Shown here piece by piece: positions 24,233 to 33,903 of a stretch of 64,000 nt of DNA; position 1 is the stretch's first letter; the number at the start of each line of letters is the position of its first letter. The notes beneath the pieces are model-generated. The model searched no databases. It had not been told where the DNA came from and saw only the letters and a program-made list of their open reading frames with translations. The DNA is from MM2 sp035460165 (GTDB lineage: Bacteria > Pseudomonadota > Gammaproteobacteria > Burkholderiales > Methylophilaceae), in assembly GCA_035460165.1 (NCBI GenBank), contig DATHWW010000016.1:1-64000 (forward strand). Direction: 5' to 3'. The position numbers and the translations under genes are program-made.

Positions 24233-25789
24233 ATGAGTGTCGCGCAACGATTGTATGGAATGGTCCTGATCGCCTTGCTGGGACTAGTGGGGCTGGCCGG
24301 CTTGAGCCAGTACCAGATGGGCAAGGTATACGATACCGCCAGTTATAGTACCGTCAATTCCGTTCCCAGCCTGCTGGTGCTGGGCGTGGCCTTGAGTAGT
24401 TTCCAGAACCTGCGCGCCGCCGGTTTCCGCCATATCCTGAATACCGACGAGGCCAGGATGGTTGAGCTGGACAAACTCATCGCGAACAGGCGTGCGGCGG
24501 TGGACAAGGCGCTCAAGGACTACGAGCCGCTGCTGTCCAACGACGAGGACAAGCGCCTGCTCGAGCAGAACCGGACGTTGCTGCAAGCCTACTACGCCGG
24601 ACAGGACGAAGCGCTTGGATTCTCGCGCCAGAACAAGAACGAGCAGGCGCGCGACATCCTGCAAAAGAACGAGGATGCCGCCGTCAAGGTCGAGCAGGCG
24701 TTCGCCGAGCATTTCGACTTCAACAAGAAATTGAGCGACGAAGGCGCCGCGGTCGCGCTGGCGACGGCAGCCGACGCCCGTGCGAGTTCTGTCGTCGTGG
24801 CGCTGGTCGTGCTGGCGCTGATTGCGGCAATCGGCATGTGGGTTGTCCGCATCCTGACGCGCCAGCTCGGCGGCGAACCCGGCTACGTGGCCGACATTGT
24901 GCAGCGTGTTGCCGAAGGCGATCTGACGGTTGCCATCTCGGTAAAACCGGGCGATACGACGAGCATCGTGGCTACGATGAAAACCATGGTCGATAAGCTG
25001 TCCGGCATCGTCGCCGAAATTCGCACCTCCGCCGTGGCGCTGTCCAGTGCCTCGGAAGAAGTCTCCGCCACCGCACAAAGCATGAGCCAGGCCACCAACG
25101 AGCAAGCCGCCTCGGTGGAAGAAACCTCGGCCTCGGTCGAGCAGATGGGCGCCAGCATCAACCAGAACACCGAAAACGCCAAGGTGACCGAGGGCATCGC
25201 CGCCAAGGCGGCTCGTGACGCCAACGAAGGCGGCGCCGCCGTGGGGCAGACCGTCGGTGCGATGAAGAACATCGCCGACAAGATCGGCATCATCGATGAC
25301 ATCGCCTACCAGACCAACCTCTTGGCGTTGAACGCCGCGATTGAAGCGGCCCGCGCCGGCGAGCACGGCAAGGGCTTCGCGGTGGTGGCCGCCGAAGTGC
25401 GCAAGCTCGCCGAACGCTCCCAGGTCGCGGCGCAGGAGATCGGCGAAGTCGCCAAGGACTCGGTCGGCCTCGCCGAAAAGGCCGGCAAGCTGCTGGAAGA
25501 AATGGTGCCCAACATCACCAAGACCAGCGATCTGGTGCACGAGATCACCGCCGCCTCGGAAGAACAGTCCAGCGGCGCCGGTCAGATCAACACCGCGATG
25601 AACCAGTTGAACCAGATCACGCAGCAGAACGCCGGCTCCAGTGAAGAGCTGGCCGCCACGGCGGAAGAGATGAGTGCCAGCGCCGAACAGTTGCAGCAGT
25701 TGGTGAGCTACTTCATTGTCCATGGAGGCATTGCCGCAACGACGCAGACGGTGATACGCAAAGCCGCCACCAAAATGGCCGCGGTTTAG
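24233..25789 (+). CDS. Methyl-accepting chemotaxis protein
   Basis: Transmembrane chemoreceptor, 518 aa. It has a first membrane helix (about 8-28), a four-helix-bundle periplasmic domain (about 35-185), a second helix (about 186-206), a HAMP domain (ending near 262) and a cytoplasmic signalling domain with the conserved tip DDIAYQTNLLALNAAIEAAR. The helical methylation regions (SASEEVSATAQSM, AATAEEMSASAEQL) flank it. It lacks a C-terminal CheR-docking pentapeptide. The ligand is not evident. The KdpE-like repeat upstream suggests that its expression follows K+ or osmotic status. Confidence 0.93.
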   Translation: MSVAQRLYGMVLIALLGLVGLAGLSQYQMGKVYDTASYSTVNSVPSLLVLGVALSSFQNLRAAGFRHILNTDEARMVELDKLIANRRAAVDKALKDYEPLLSNDEDKRLLEQNRTLLQAYYAGQDEALGFSRQNKNEQARDILQKNEDAAVKVEQAFAEHFDFNKKLSDEGAAVALATAADARASSVVVALVVLALIAAIGMWVVRILTRQLGGEPGYVADIVQRVAEGDLTVAISVKPGDTTSIVATMKTMVDKLSGIVAEIRTSAVALSSASEEVSATAQSMSQATNEQAASVEETSASVEQMGASINQNTENAKVTEGIAAKAARDANEGGAAVGQTVGAMKNIADKIGIIDDIAYQTNLLALNAAIEAARAGEHGKGFAVVAAEVRKLAERSQVAAQEIGEVAKDSVGLAEKAGKLLEEMVPNITKTSDLVHEITAASEEQSSGAGQINTAMNQLNQITQQNAGSSEELAATAEEMSASAEQLQQLVSYFIVHGGIAATTQTVIRKAATKMAAV

Positions 25790-25863
25790 GTTGCAATGGA
25801 TGGCGGGGCGACGGGGCCGGATTTGCTAGGTTCCAGACGCGCCGGAGCGCTAGCTCATCCGTT

Positions 25864-26373
25864 CTACGGAGCTGGTTGTAGCTCTTCCGTGGACGTTTGC
25901 TGGAGGATGTCGATCAAGCGAGTATTCAATCGCCGTGCCAGGCCTTCGCCGCCCTGCTGCATCAGGATGTCGTGATTCCAGCGAAACAGCGGGCTGGCCA
26001 GCGGGTTGAGCAGGCGCATCCATAGCAGGGTGGGGCGTACATCCCATTCATAGCGTGCGACAGTGAACTCGCCTTCGGTGGAGAACGTCCAGCGGCCTCT
26101 TCCCTCCACGTCGCCGCTCGCCACTCCTTCGACCATGGTCTGCAGCTCCATGTGCGTTACCTGCACGTCGAACGTCAGCCGGTAGGGCAGGCGGCCTTTC
26201 CAGGTGTAGCGTCTTATGCTGCCGATGCCATTGGCGTCGCCGCTGGCTAACTCCTCCACTCGTTCGACCCCCGGCCACCATTCCGGCCAGGCCAGCGAAT
26301 CCTCGATGGCTTGGCATACCGCCGCACGCGGGGCATCGAGTTTCCAGGTGGTCAGAAAATGGTATTTGCGCAT
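25864..26373 (-). CDS. SRPBCC-fold (polyketide cyclase/START-like) protein
   Basis: A 169-aa soluble protein with the SRPBCC ligand-binding layout: an N-terminal strand (KYHFLTTWKLDAPRAAV), the helix with WPEWWPGVERVEEL, and a long C-terminal helix (LLNPLASPLFRWNHDILMQQGGEGLARRL). This pattern is found in polyketide cyclase/dehydrase-like proteins that bind hydrophobic ligands. It overlaps the upstream lipoprotein-sorting-like gene by one base. Specific function unknown. Confidence 0.75.
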   Translation of the reverse strand: MRKYHFLTTWKLDAPRAAVCQAIEDSLAWPEWWPGVERVEELASGDANGIGSIRRYTWKGRLPYRLTFDVQVTHMELQTMVEGVASGDVEGRGRWTFSTEGEFTVARYEWDVRPTLLWMRLLNPLASPLFRWNHDILMQQGGEGLARRLNTRLIDILQQTSTEELQPAP

Positions 26374-27002
26374 CAGTCCTGCGGGTCGAAGAGGTTGGCG
26401 GGCAGCGCCACATCGATTTCCGCATCACTCATGCGCACGGTTTCGAGGATGGCGTCGTTACGGTCGCGGCTGACGACCTTTACGGGAAATAGCGTTTCCG
26501 CATCCAGCCACAGTTCGTAGCGATGGACGCCGGCAACGGTGTAATCCCCTGCGCCAACCACGTCGATGCGTTGTGTGGGACGCTGTTCAAGGAGCTGCTC
26601 GCCATGTGCCGTCATGGCGCCGCCTTGCTTAAGCGCCTTGACATTGTCCAGCAAGGCGCCCACGTGCGATTTATCCACACGTTGACCGCGCGGGCTGCGA
26701 ATCAGCGGATTTTCCGGACTGAGTTTCAGCTCCGGGAAATGTCCGGCACCGAACGGCCACAGGCGGGCGCGTTGTGTGGATGGGTCATAGACCAGCACCG
26801 CGCCGGCATGCGGGCGGATGAATTCCATGCGGACGAGACCGGGCTTGCTGTAGAAATAGCGCAGGTGCTCTTCGCCGTCGGCATGGGCCGAATGCAGCAT
26901 GACGCGATAGGTCTGGATTTCGCGGAAGCGTTCGATGGCGAGATCCAGCAAATCCGGGCTCGCACTGGTCAATGCGGCGGCAATCAGCAATGTGCTCAGC
27001 AT
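26373..27002 (-). CDS. LolA-like/DUF1571-type exported protein
   Basis: A 209-aa protein with a short N-terminal signal peptide (MLSTLLIAAALTSASP) and a mature part that looks like the LolA-LppX-type half barrel: FREIQTYRVMLHSA, YFYSKPGLVRMEFIRPH, ALLDNVKALKQGG, YELWLDAETLFPVKVVSRD. Such proteins carry lipids or lipoproteins in the periplasm. It sits between a cupredoxin and an SRPBCC protein in a three-gene minus-strand unit. Exact role not known. Confidence 0.65.
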   Translation of the reverse strand: MLSTLLIAAALTSASPDLLDLAIERFREIQTYRVMLHSAHADGEEHLRYFYSKPGLVRMEFIRPHAGAVLVYDPSTQRARLWPFGAGHFPELKLSPENPLIRSPRGQRVDKSHVGALLDNVKALKQGGAMTAHGEQLLEQRPTQRIDVVGAGDYTVAGVHRYELWLDAETLFPVKVVSRDRNDAILETVRMSDAEIDVALPANLFDPQD

Positions 27003-27006
27003 GCGT

Positions 27007-27438
27007 TCAATCGATGACTTCCAGCGTGCCTTCCATGCCTTTGGCGCGATGGCTCTTCAAGAACAGCAGCTTGTTCTTGCAATAGAACGTAAAACTGCCG
27101 GTCGCGGTCGGCGTGAAGCGGATTTTCTTCGGCTCGGAGCTGAGTTTTTGGTCCACCTGAATACCGGCTTCCGGCGCGTCGATGACGAGGCTGTGCGGTA
27201 CGATGCCGCGTTCCAGTGTGACGCCGAGCTCTACCGGAACGTTGACTTTGACGATCACCCGGTTGGGACGGAAGAAGTAATTACCGCCGACGATGCTGAC
27301 ATGCTGGATGCCATCGGGGGCGGTGAAGGCGCGGTAGGTTTCTTCGGGGGGTGCATGCGAAGGGGGTGGCTCCTCGGCGAGCGCGGGGGGGATGGAAATT
27401 GCCGCCATGAAGAGAATGCTCGCAGCTACAGATTTCAT
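27007..27438 (-). CDS. Periplasmic cupredoxin-domain protein
   Basis: A 143-aa exported protein. ATG at 27438 has a perfect SD (AAGGAGG) and opens a signal peptide (MKSVAASILFMAAISIPPALA). The mature part has a cupredoxin fold: GNYFFRPNRVIVKVNVPVEL, GIVPHSLVID with a potential His ligand, and TFYCKNKLLFLKSHRAKGM with Cys, His and Met. The Cys-His gap is longer than in plastocyanin-like sites. It probably binds copper, with a role in electron transfer or metal handling. First gene of the 25.9-27.4 kb unit. Confidence 0.7.
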   Translation of the reverse strand: MKSVAASILFMAAISIPPALAEEPPPSHAPPEETYRAFTAPDGIQHVSIVGGNYFFRPNRVIVKVNVPVELGVTLERGIVPHSLVIDAPEAGIQVDQKLSSEPKKIRFTPTATGSFTFYCKNKLLFLKSHRAKGMEGTLEVID

Positions 27439-27550
27439 GATGTCCTCCTTGCGCCGCAATAGTGCGAAGGCGGCGCGGGTAGAAACGACAATGAGCTTCT
27501 TACAACGAAATATTACTCCTTTTACCGTTCGAGGGTATCCCGAGGTTTCG

Positions 27551-27579
27551 TTGTGACCCCCTCCCGTTTCCGGTAAAAT
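27551..27579 (+). promoter_or_regulatory. Sigma-70 promoter of pyrG operon
   Basis: TTGTGA (27551-27556) and TAAAAT (27574-27579) are separated by 17 bases, giving a predicted start near 27586 and a leader of about 28 nt before the pyrG ATG. Confidence 0.6.
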
Positions 27580-27613
27580 GGCACCCCGTCCGCCTCACTC
27601 AAAAGCACTTTTC

Positions 27614-29245
27614 ATGACCAAATACGTATTCGTCACCGGCGGCGTGGTTTCTTCCCTGGGTAAGGGTATTGCCGCCGCTTCTCTCGGCGCCATCCTCGAG
27701 TCCCGCGGCATCCGGGTCACCATGCTCAAACTGGATCCTTATATCAACGTGGATCCCGGCACCATGAGTCCGTTCCAGCACGGCGAGGTGTTCGTCACTG
27801 ACGACGGCGCCGAGACCGACCTCGACCTGGGCCACTACGAACGCTTCATCAGCGCCCGCATGGGCAAACGCAACAATTTCACCACCGGCCAGGTGTATGA
27901 GAACGTCATCCGCAAGGAACGACGCGGCGAGTACCTCGGCAAGACGGTGCAGGTGATCCCGCACATCACCGACGAAATCAAGGCCAACATCAAGCGCGGC
28001 GCGGAAGGCGCCGAAGTGGCCATCGTCGAAGTCGGCGGTACGGTGGGCGACATCGAATCGCTGCCGTTCCTGGAAGCCATCCGCCAGATGGGCATCGAGG
28101 AGGGCCGCGGCAATGCCTGCTACGTGCACCTGACGCTGCTGCCGTGGATTCCCACCGCCGGCGAACTGAAGACCAAGCCGACGCAGCACTCGGTGAAGGA
28201 GTTGCGCGAAATCGGTATCCAGCCCGATATTCTTTTGTGTCGCGCCGACCGCTCCATCCCCGACGACGAGCGTCGCAAGATTGCGCTATTTACCAACGTT
28301 GCGCCCGAGGCGGTGATTTCCGCGATCGATGCCGACAGCATCTACAAGATTCCCGGCATGTTGCACGACCAGATGCTGGACGAGATCGTCTGTCATAAGC
28401 TGGGTATCCTGGCGCGCGCGGCCGATCTTTCCGCCTGGAAGAAACTGACCGACGCGGTCGAGCATCCGGATCACCAGATCGATATCGCTTTCGTCGGCAA
28501 GTATGTCGACCTGACCGAATCCTACAAGTCGCTGACCGAAGCGCTGATCCACGCCGGCATGCATACCCGTTCCAAGGTCAAAATCCATTACATGGATTCC
28601 GAAGACATTGAAAAGAACGGCTGCGACATGTTGAAGAGCATGGACGCCATCCTGGTGCCCGGTGGCTTCGGCAAGCGCGGCACGGAAGGCAAGATCGCGG
28701 CGATCCGCTATGCCCGCGAAAATAAGGTGCCCTACCTCGGCATCTGCCTCGGCATGCAGCTGGCCGTGATCGAGTTCGCGCGCGAGGTGGCCGGCCTGGA
28801 AAAAGCCAACAGCACGGAATTCGATCCGGACTCCCCGCACCATGTGGTCGGCCTGATTACAGAATGGAAAGATGCTTCCGGCAAGGTGGAGAAGCGCGAC
28901 GAAAATTCCGACCTCGGCGGCACCATGCGCCTGGGTGCGCAGCAATGCCCGATCGTCCCCGGCACGATGGCAGAAAAGATTTATGGCCCCGAGGTCAACG
29001 AGCGCCATCGCCATCGCTACGAGGTCAACAACCACTACGTGGACCAATTGAAGGCTGCCGGTCTCGTCGTTTCCGCGCGTACGCCGACGGAAAACCTGTG
29101 CGAAATGATCGAGCTGCCGCAGGACGTGCACCCCTGGTTCGTCGCTTGCCAGTTCCACCCGGAATTCACTTCCAACCCGCGTGCCGGGCATCCGCTGTTC
29201 AAGGCGTATGTCGAAGCCGCGATCCAGCGTAAGGAAAGCAAATAA
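27614..29245 (+). CDS. pyrG: CTP synthase
   Basis: Converts UTP to CTP with glutamine as amino donor. ATG at 27614 gives 543 aa starting TKYVFVTGGVVSSLGKGIAAA, the synthetase-domain P-loop. KLDPYINVDPGTM and GTVGDIESLPF follow. The C-terminal class I glutamine amidotransferase domain (from about residue 290) has GICLGMQ with the nucleophilic Cys and CQFHPEFTSNP with His and Glu. Head of a pyrG-kdsA-eno-ftsB cluster, overlapping kdsA by one base. Confidence 0.97.
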   Translation: MTKYVFVTGGVVSSLGKGIAAASLGAILESRGIRVTMLKLDPYINVDPGTMSPFQHGEVFVTDDGAETDLDLGHYERFISARMGKRNNFTTGQVYENVIRKERRGEYLGKTVQVIPHITDEIKANIKRGAEGAEVAIVEVGGTVGDIESLPFLEAIRQMGIEEGRGNACYVHLTLLPWIPTAGELKTKPTQHSVKELREIGIQPDILLCRADRSIPDDERRKIALFTNVAPEAVISAIDADSIYKIPGMLHDQMLDEIVCHKLGILARAADLSAWKKLTDAVEHPDHQIDIAFVGKYVDLTESYKSLTEALIHAGMHTRSKVKIHYMDSEDIEKNGCDMLKSMDAILVPGGFGKRGTEGKIAAIRYARENKVPYLGICLGMQLAVIEFAREVAGLEKANSTEFDPDSPHHVVGLITEWKDASGKVEKRDENSDLGGTMRLGAQQCPIVPGTMAEKIYGPEVNERHRHRYEVNNHYVDQLKAAGLVVSARTPTENLCEMIELPQDVHPWFVACQFHPEFTSNPRAGHPLFKAYVEAAIQRKESK

Positions 29246-30084
29246 TGAAACTGTGCGGTTTTGAAGTCGGCCTGAATCAGCCCCTGTTCCTGATCGCCGG
29301 CCCATGCGTGATCGAGTCCGAGCAAATGGCGATGGATACCGCCGGCCAGCTGAAGGAACTCTGTGCCGAGCTGGGTATCAATTTCATCTACAAGTCGTCC
29401 TACGACAAGGCCAATCGCAGCTCCAACAAGACCTTCCGCGGCCTCGGCATGCAGGAAGGCCTGCGCATCCTCTCTGAGGTGCGCAAGCAGATCGGCGTGC
29501 CGGTGCTGACCGACGTGCACAATGAAAACGAAGTGCCGGAAGTGGCTGCCGTGGTCGACGTATTGCAAACCCCGGCATTCCTGTGCCGCCAGACCGATTT
29601 TATCCAGGCCTGCGCCGCCACCGGCAAGCCGGTCAACATCAAGAAGGGCCAGTTCATGGCCCCGTGGGACATGAAGAATGTGGTCGACAAGGCCAAGGCG
29701 GTCAACGGCGGTGCGGACACGATTATGGTGTGCGAACGCGGCGCCTCCTTCGGCTACAACACGCTGGTGTCCGACATGCGCGGCCTGGCCGTGATGCGCA
29801 ACACCGATTGCCCGGTGGTGTTCGACGCTACGCATTCGGTGCAGCAGCCGGGCGGCCAAGGCGACAAGAGCGGCGGCCAGCGCGAGCATGTGCCGGTGCT
29901 GGCGCGTGCGGCGGTGGCGAGCGGCGTGGCGGGCGTGTTCATGGAAACGCACCCCAACCCGGCGGTCGCAATGTCCGACGGCCCCAATGCTTGGCCGCTG
30001 CATATGATGAAGCCACTGCTGCAAACGCTGGTGGAAATCGACCGGCTGGTGAAAAGTCACGGATTTATCGAACACGAGCTGTAA
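29245..30084 (+). CDS. kdsA: 2-dehydro-3-deoxyphosphooctonate aldolase (KDO-8-P synthase)
   Basis: Condenses PEP and arabinose-5-P to KDO-8-phosphate for lipopolysaccharide. The 279-aa protein has LIAGPCVIES near its N-terminus, KSSYDKANRSS, NIKKGQFMAPWD and FDATHSVQQPGG. Cys21 in AGPCVIES is the metal-ligand position, so this belongs to the metal-dependent class rather than the Asn-containing E. coli type. It is positioned between pyrG and eno as in many betaproteobacteria. Confidence 0.96.
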   Translation: MKLCGFEVGLNQPLFLIAGPCVIESEQMAMDTAGQLKELCAELGINFIYKSSYDKANRSSNKTFRGLGMQEGLRILSEVRKQIGVPVLTDVHNENEVPEVAAVVDVLQTPAFLCRQTDFIQACAATGKPVNIKKGQFMAPWDMKNVVDKAKAVNGGADTIMVCERGASFGYNTLVSDMRGLAVMRNTDCPVVFDATHSVQQPGGQGDKSGGQREHVPVLARAAVASGVAGVFMETHPNPAVAMSDGPNAWPLHMMKPLLQTLVEIDRLVKSHGFIEHEL

Positions 30085-30170
30085 TCCGGCACGTGGGTGG
30101 TCCTGCCTGCTGGCGCTGGCAGGCAAAGGCGCCTGCGATATCAAAGGTGAATGAATAAAGGAAAAAATAG

Positions 30171-31454
<1,284 letters not shown>

Positions 31455-31472
31455 TCGGCCATCACGCCCGCC

Positions 31473-31805
31473 ATGCGCTGGCTCACCCTGGTTTTCGTGC
31501 TGCTGATCGTCCTGCTGCAATATCCGTTGTGGCTGGGCAAGGGGAGCTGGCTGCGGGTGTGGGATCTGAGTCAGCAGATCGACAAGCAGAAAGAATCCAA
31601 CACCACCCTCAAAGCACGCAACGACACGCTGGATGCCGAAGTGCGCGACCTCAAGCAAGGCTATGCCGCGATTGAGGAGCGTGCCCGCAGCGAATTGGGC
31701 ATGGTGAAGCAGGATGAAGTGTTCTACCAGGTAATGGATGGCGGCACGCTTCCGCCGCCGGCAGCAAAGCCTGTCCCGCCACAGGCTACACCCCCCGCGC
31801 AATAA
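31473..31805 (+). CDS. ftsB: Cell division protein FtsB
   Basis: Bitopic divisome protein that links FtsL and FtsQ at the septum. The 110-aa product has a short cytoplasmic N-terminus, one membrane helix (about 3-20), a coiled coil (about 30-72: VWDLSQQIDKQKESNTTLKARN) with EERARSELGMVKQDEVFYQV, the conserved FtsB C-terminal motif, and a Pro/Ala tail. Position after eno is the usual one. A large palindromic element starts 15 bp after the stop. Confidence 0.93.
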   Translation: MRWLTLVFVLLIVLLQYPLWLGKGSWLRVWDLSQQIDKQKESNTTLKARNDTLDAEVRDLKQGYAAIEERARSELGMVKQDEVFYQVMDGGTLPPPAAKPVPPQATPPAQ

Positions 31806-31819
31806 AAAGTCCGCAGTAA

Positions 31820-32086
31820 GAGCCTATTTCAGCAATTTCCATCCCCCGCGCCGCTAGTCTGCGGGATGCAGTGCAAGGCGAGGGCTGCGCGGTGTAGTCA
31901 TTCTCCACAAGCAGCCCGCAACGCGGCAATGCGCCCGCAGACTAACGGCCCTTCGGGTTGAGTCCGGGCCCGGCGTCTGCGGCGTTGCGCCGCTTGCCAA
32001 GGGAACAACCATTGGCTGCGCGCCGCGTCTTGCATCCATCCGAGCCCGGACTCAACGCGGGGGATGGAAATTGCTAAAATAGGCTC
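31820..32086 (+). repeat. Three-armed palindromic element B
   Basis: A 28-bp outer inverted repeat (31820-31829 with 32077-32086; 31833-31850 with 32056-32073, CAG/CTA bulge) encloses two arms. Arm 1 is a 15-bp inverted repeat with one mismatch (31851-31865 with 31934-31948) around a 68-nt module (31866-31933). Arm 2 is a perfect 13-bp inverted repeat (31957-31969 with 32044-32056) around a 74-nt module (31970-32043) in reverse orientation. Module 2, reversed, shares the 15-mer CGCAACGCCGCAGAC and ATGGATGCAAG with module 1 of element A. The stem sequences share nothing with element A. Confidence 0.9.
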
Positions 32087-32215
32087 TAGATATCGGCTTC
32101 CTGCCGACGCCCTGTTCCATTCAAAAGGTGCTCTTTTTCCATCGAACATGCCAAGGTAAGATGGCGCTGGCTCGCCATTGCCGCCCAAATCCAAAAAATA
32201 AAAAGGAAAAAGAAT

Positions 32216-33352
32216 ATGAACACCGGACTTCCCTGCCGTAAATCAACGATCGCCGTGTTGCTGCTGGTTGTGCTCGCCGGATGCGCTACACCACAAACGC
32301 GTATGCCGACGGTGGACTCGGCCGCCATGCAGGACGAGACGCGCAAGCAACGGGAGATGGTGATCGAGGATTACATGAATTCCTACCGACGGCTGCAAGC
32401 GGTGGCTTCGAAAATTGTAGCTAGCGGCACCGAGCTTTGCGCCGACAAGGTGGGGCCATACTACGGACTGACCGCCTGGAGTCGTGAAGATTTCGGCAAG
32501 GAGTGGCACGACGTTGTCCAGTCGCGGTTCGGCGTGGGCGATGTGGCGAGCATATCCAGCATCGCACCGGGCTCGGCGGCGGAACACGCAGGCGTGAAGG
32601 CCGGCGATGTGGTGGTTTCTGTCAACGGCTGGACGCTGCCCGCCGGCAAGGGCACGGTTGATAAGTTGATGGAGAAGCTGGCCGCGGAAGGCAAGTTCGG
32701 GATGCCGCTAGAGCTGTTAGTGCGGCGCGGGGCGGAGGAGGTCAAGCTGTCCATGATGCCGGGACAGGCGTGCGATTTTCGCGTGCGCCTGTCGCCCGAC
32801 GACGTGAAGAATGCCTACGCCGATGGCCAGAATATCGTGATCTACAAGGGCATGATGGACTTCTTCCGTACCGACGAAGAGGTGGCACTGGTGGTCAGTC
32901 ACGAACTGGCCCACAACGCGATGAAACACATCGACGCCAAGAAAACGAATGCCATGGTGGGCGGGCTGGTCGGCCTGCTGCTGGATGTGGCCGCGGCGGC
33001 AGGCGGTATCAACACCAACGGCGACTTTACCCGCCTGGGCTCCAACGTCGGAGCGGGGGTGTATTCGGTAGCCTTCGAGCAAGAGGCGGACTACGTCGGG
33101 CTGTATTTCATGGCGAATGCCGGCTACAAGATCGATGATGCGGCCAGTTTCTGGCGCCGGATGGCTACCACCAACTCCAAGGCGATCACCATGAAATCAT
33201 CCCATCCGACGACACCGGAACGTTTCATTGCCATCGAAACCACCGTTGGCGAGATCAAGCAGAAAATAGAGAGCGGTCAGCCTTTGAAGCCGGAACTTAA
33301 GGATGTATCGGTGGAGACGGCCAAGGAAGAGGACAGGGGGATTCCGCATTAA
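32216..33352 (+). CDS. M48-family metallopeptidase lipoprotein with PDZ domain
   Basis: A 378-aa envelope lipoprotein: lipobox LAGC near residue 23, a PDZ domain (about 110-185: ISSIAPGSAAEHAGVKAGDVVVSVNG), and an M48 peptidase domain with the zinc motif VSHELAHNAMKH and the third ligand in EQEADYVGLYFM. This matches periplasmic M48 proteases related to BepA/LoiP in envelope quality control. Helical hydrophobic stretches (GLVGLLLDVAAAAGG) lie between the zinc motifs. It begins 130 bp after element B; substrate unknown. Confidence 0.88.
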   Translation: MNTGLPCRKSTIAVLLLVVLAGCATPQTRMPTVDSAAMQDETRKQREMVIEDYMNSYRRLQAVASKIVASGTELCADKVGPYYGLTAWSREDFGKEWHDVVQSRFGVGDVASISSIAPGSAAEHAGVKAGDVVVSVNGWTLPAGKGTVDKLMEKLAAEGKFGMPLELLVRRGAEEVKLSMMPGQACDFRVRLSPDDVKNAYADGQNIVIYKGMMDFFRTDEEVALVVSHELAHNAMKHIDAKKTNAMVGGLVGLLLDVAAAAGGINTNGDFTRLGSNVGAGVYSVAFEQEADYVGLYFMANAGYKIDDAASFWRRMATTNSKAITMKSSHPTTPERFIAIETTVGEIKQKIESGQPLKPELKDVSVETAKEEDRGIPH

Positions 33353-33370
33353 AGCGAATGGCGGTTTGGA

Positions 33371-33850
33371 TTACTTGGCCGAATTTTCCGGGCGTCGCAA
33401 TTCATGCACCATCAGCGTCACGATCAGCCCGTTGATCAGCAAGGCTGCGATGGCGAGTCCTGAGTGTGACGATACGATTTCTCGCAATTCGAAAGGCAGG
33501 TAAATCGCTCCGCTCAGAGCAGCGAACCATTTGGCCCAGCGCTTTCCGTGCCACAGGCCGTAAGCCTCGATGAAGCGGACTAGCGCATAGGCGCCGGCCC
33601 CGGCGGCCAGTGTCCAAAGGCGAACGTCGGCCAGGTCGTGGACCAGCTTCAGGAAAATCGTCGGGCTGTCTTTGGCCGGATTCATGTGCAGATGCGCCAC
33701 CAGCCGCTCGACCACATGCTGCTCCCCATGATGGATAAGCGCGACAACACCCAACCCTGCCAGCAGGACGATGGCGCCTTTGGCCGCTTCGAACACCGCT
33801 ATGGATAGTAGCGGGCCGGTGGATTTCTCGTCTGCGACGATATCGTTCAA
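33371..33850 (-). CDS. DUF2127 family membrane protein
   Basis: A 159-aa protein with about four membrane segments and the DUF2127 pattern: LLSIAVFEAAKGAIVLLAG at the first helix, a histidine-rich loop (LIHHGEQHVVERLVAHLHM), RFIEAYGLWHGKRWAKWFAA, and PFELREIV before the last helices. No function is established for the family. It is convergent with the M48 gene and stands alone, 53 bp from ygfZ on the same strand. Confidence 0.8.
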   Translation of the reverse strand: MNDIVADEKSTGPLLSIAVFEAAKGAIVLLAGLGVVALIHHGEQHVVERLVAHLHMNPAKDSPTIFLKLVHDLADVRLWTLAAGAGAYALVRFIEAYGLWHGKRWAKWFAALSGAIYLPFELREIVSSHSGLAIAALLINGLIVTLMVHELRRPENSAK

Positions 33851-33903
33851 CCCTTTTGGTGTTGTTAAACGGTGCTCATGCCATGGAAGCGGGGCAAGCT
33901 TTG

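Noticed and set aside
31820..32086. Element B as a simple intrinsic terminator of ftsB
   Set aside because: The outer stem is 28 bp with a 200-nt interior and no T-run at its 3' side; too complex for a terminator, though it may still block transcription.
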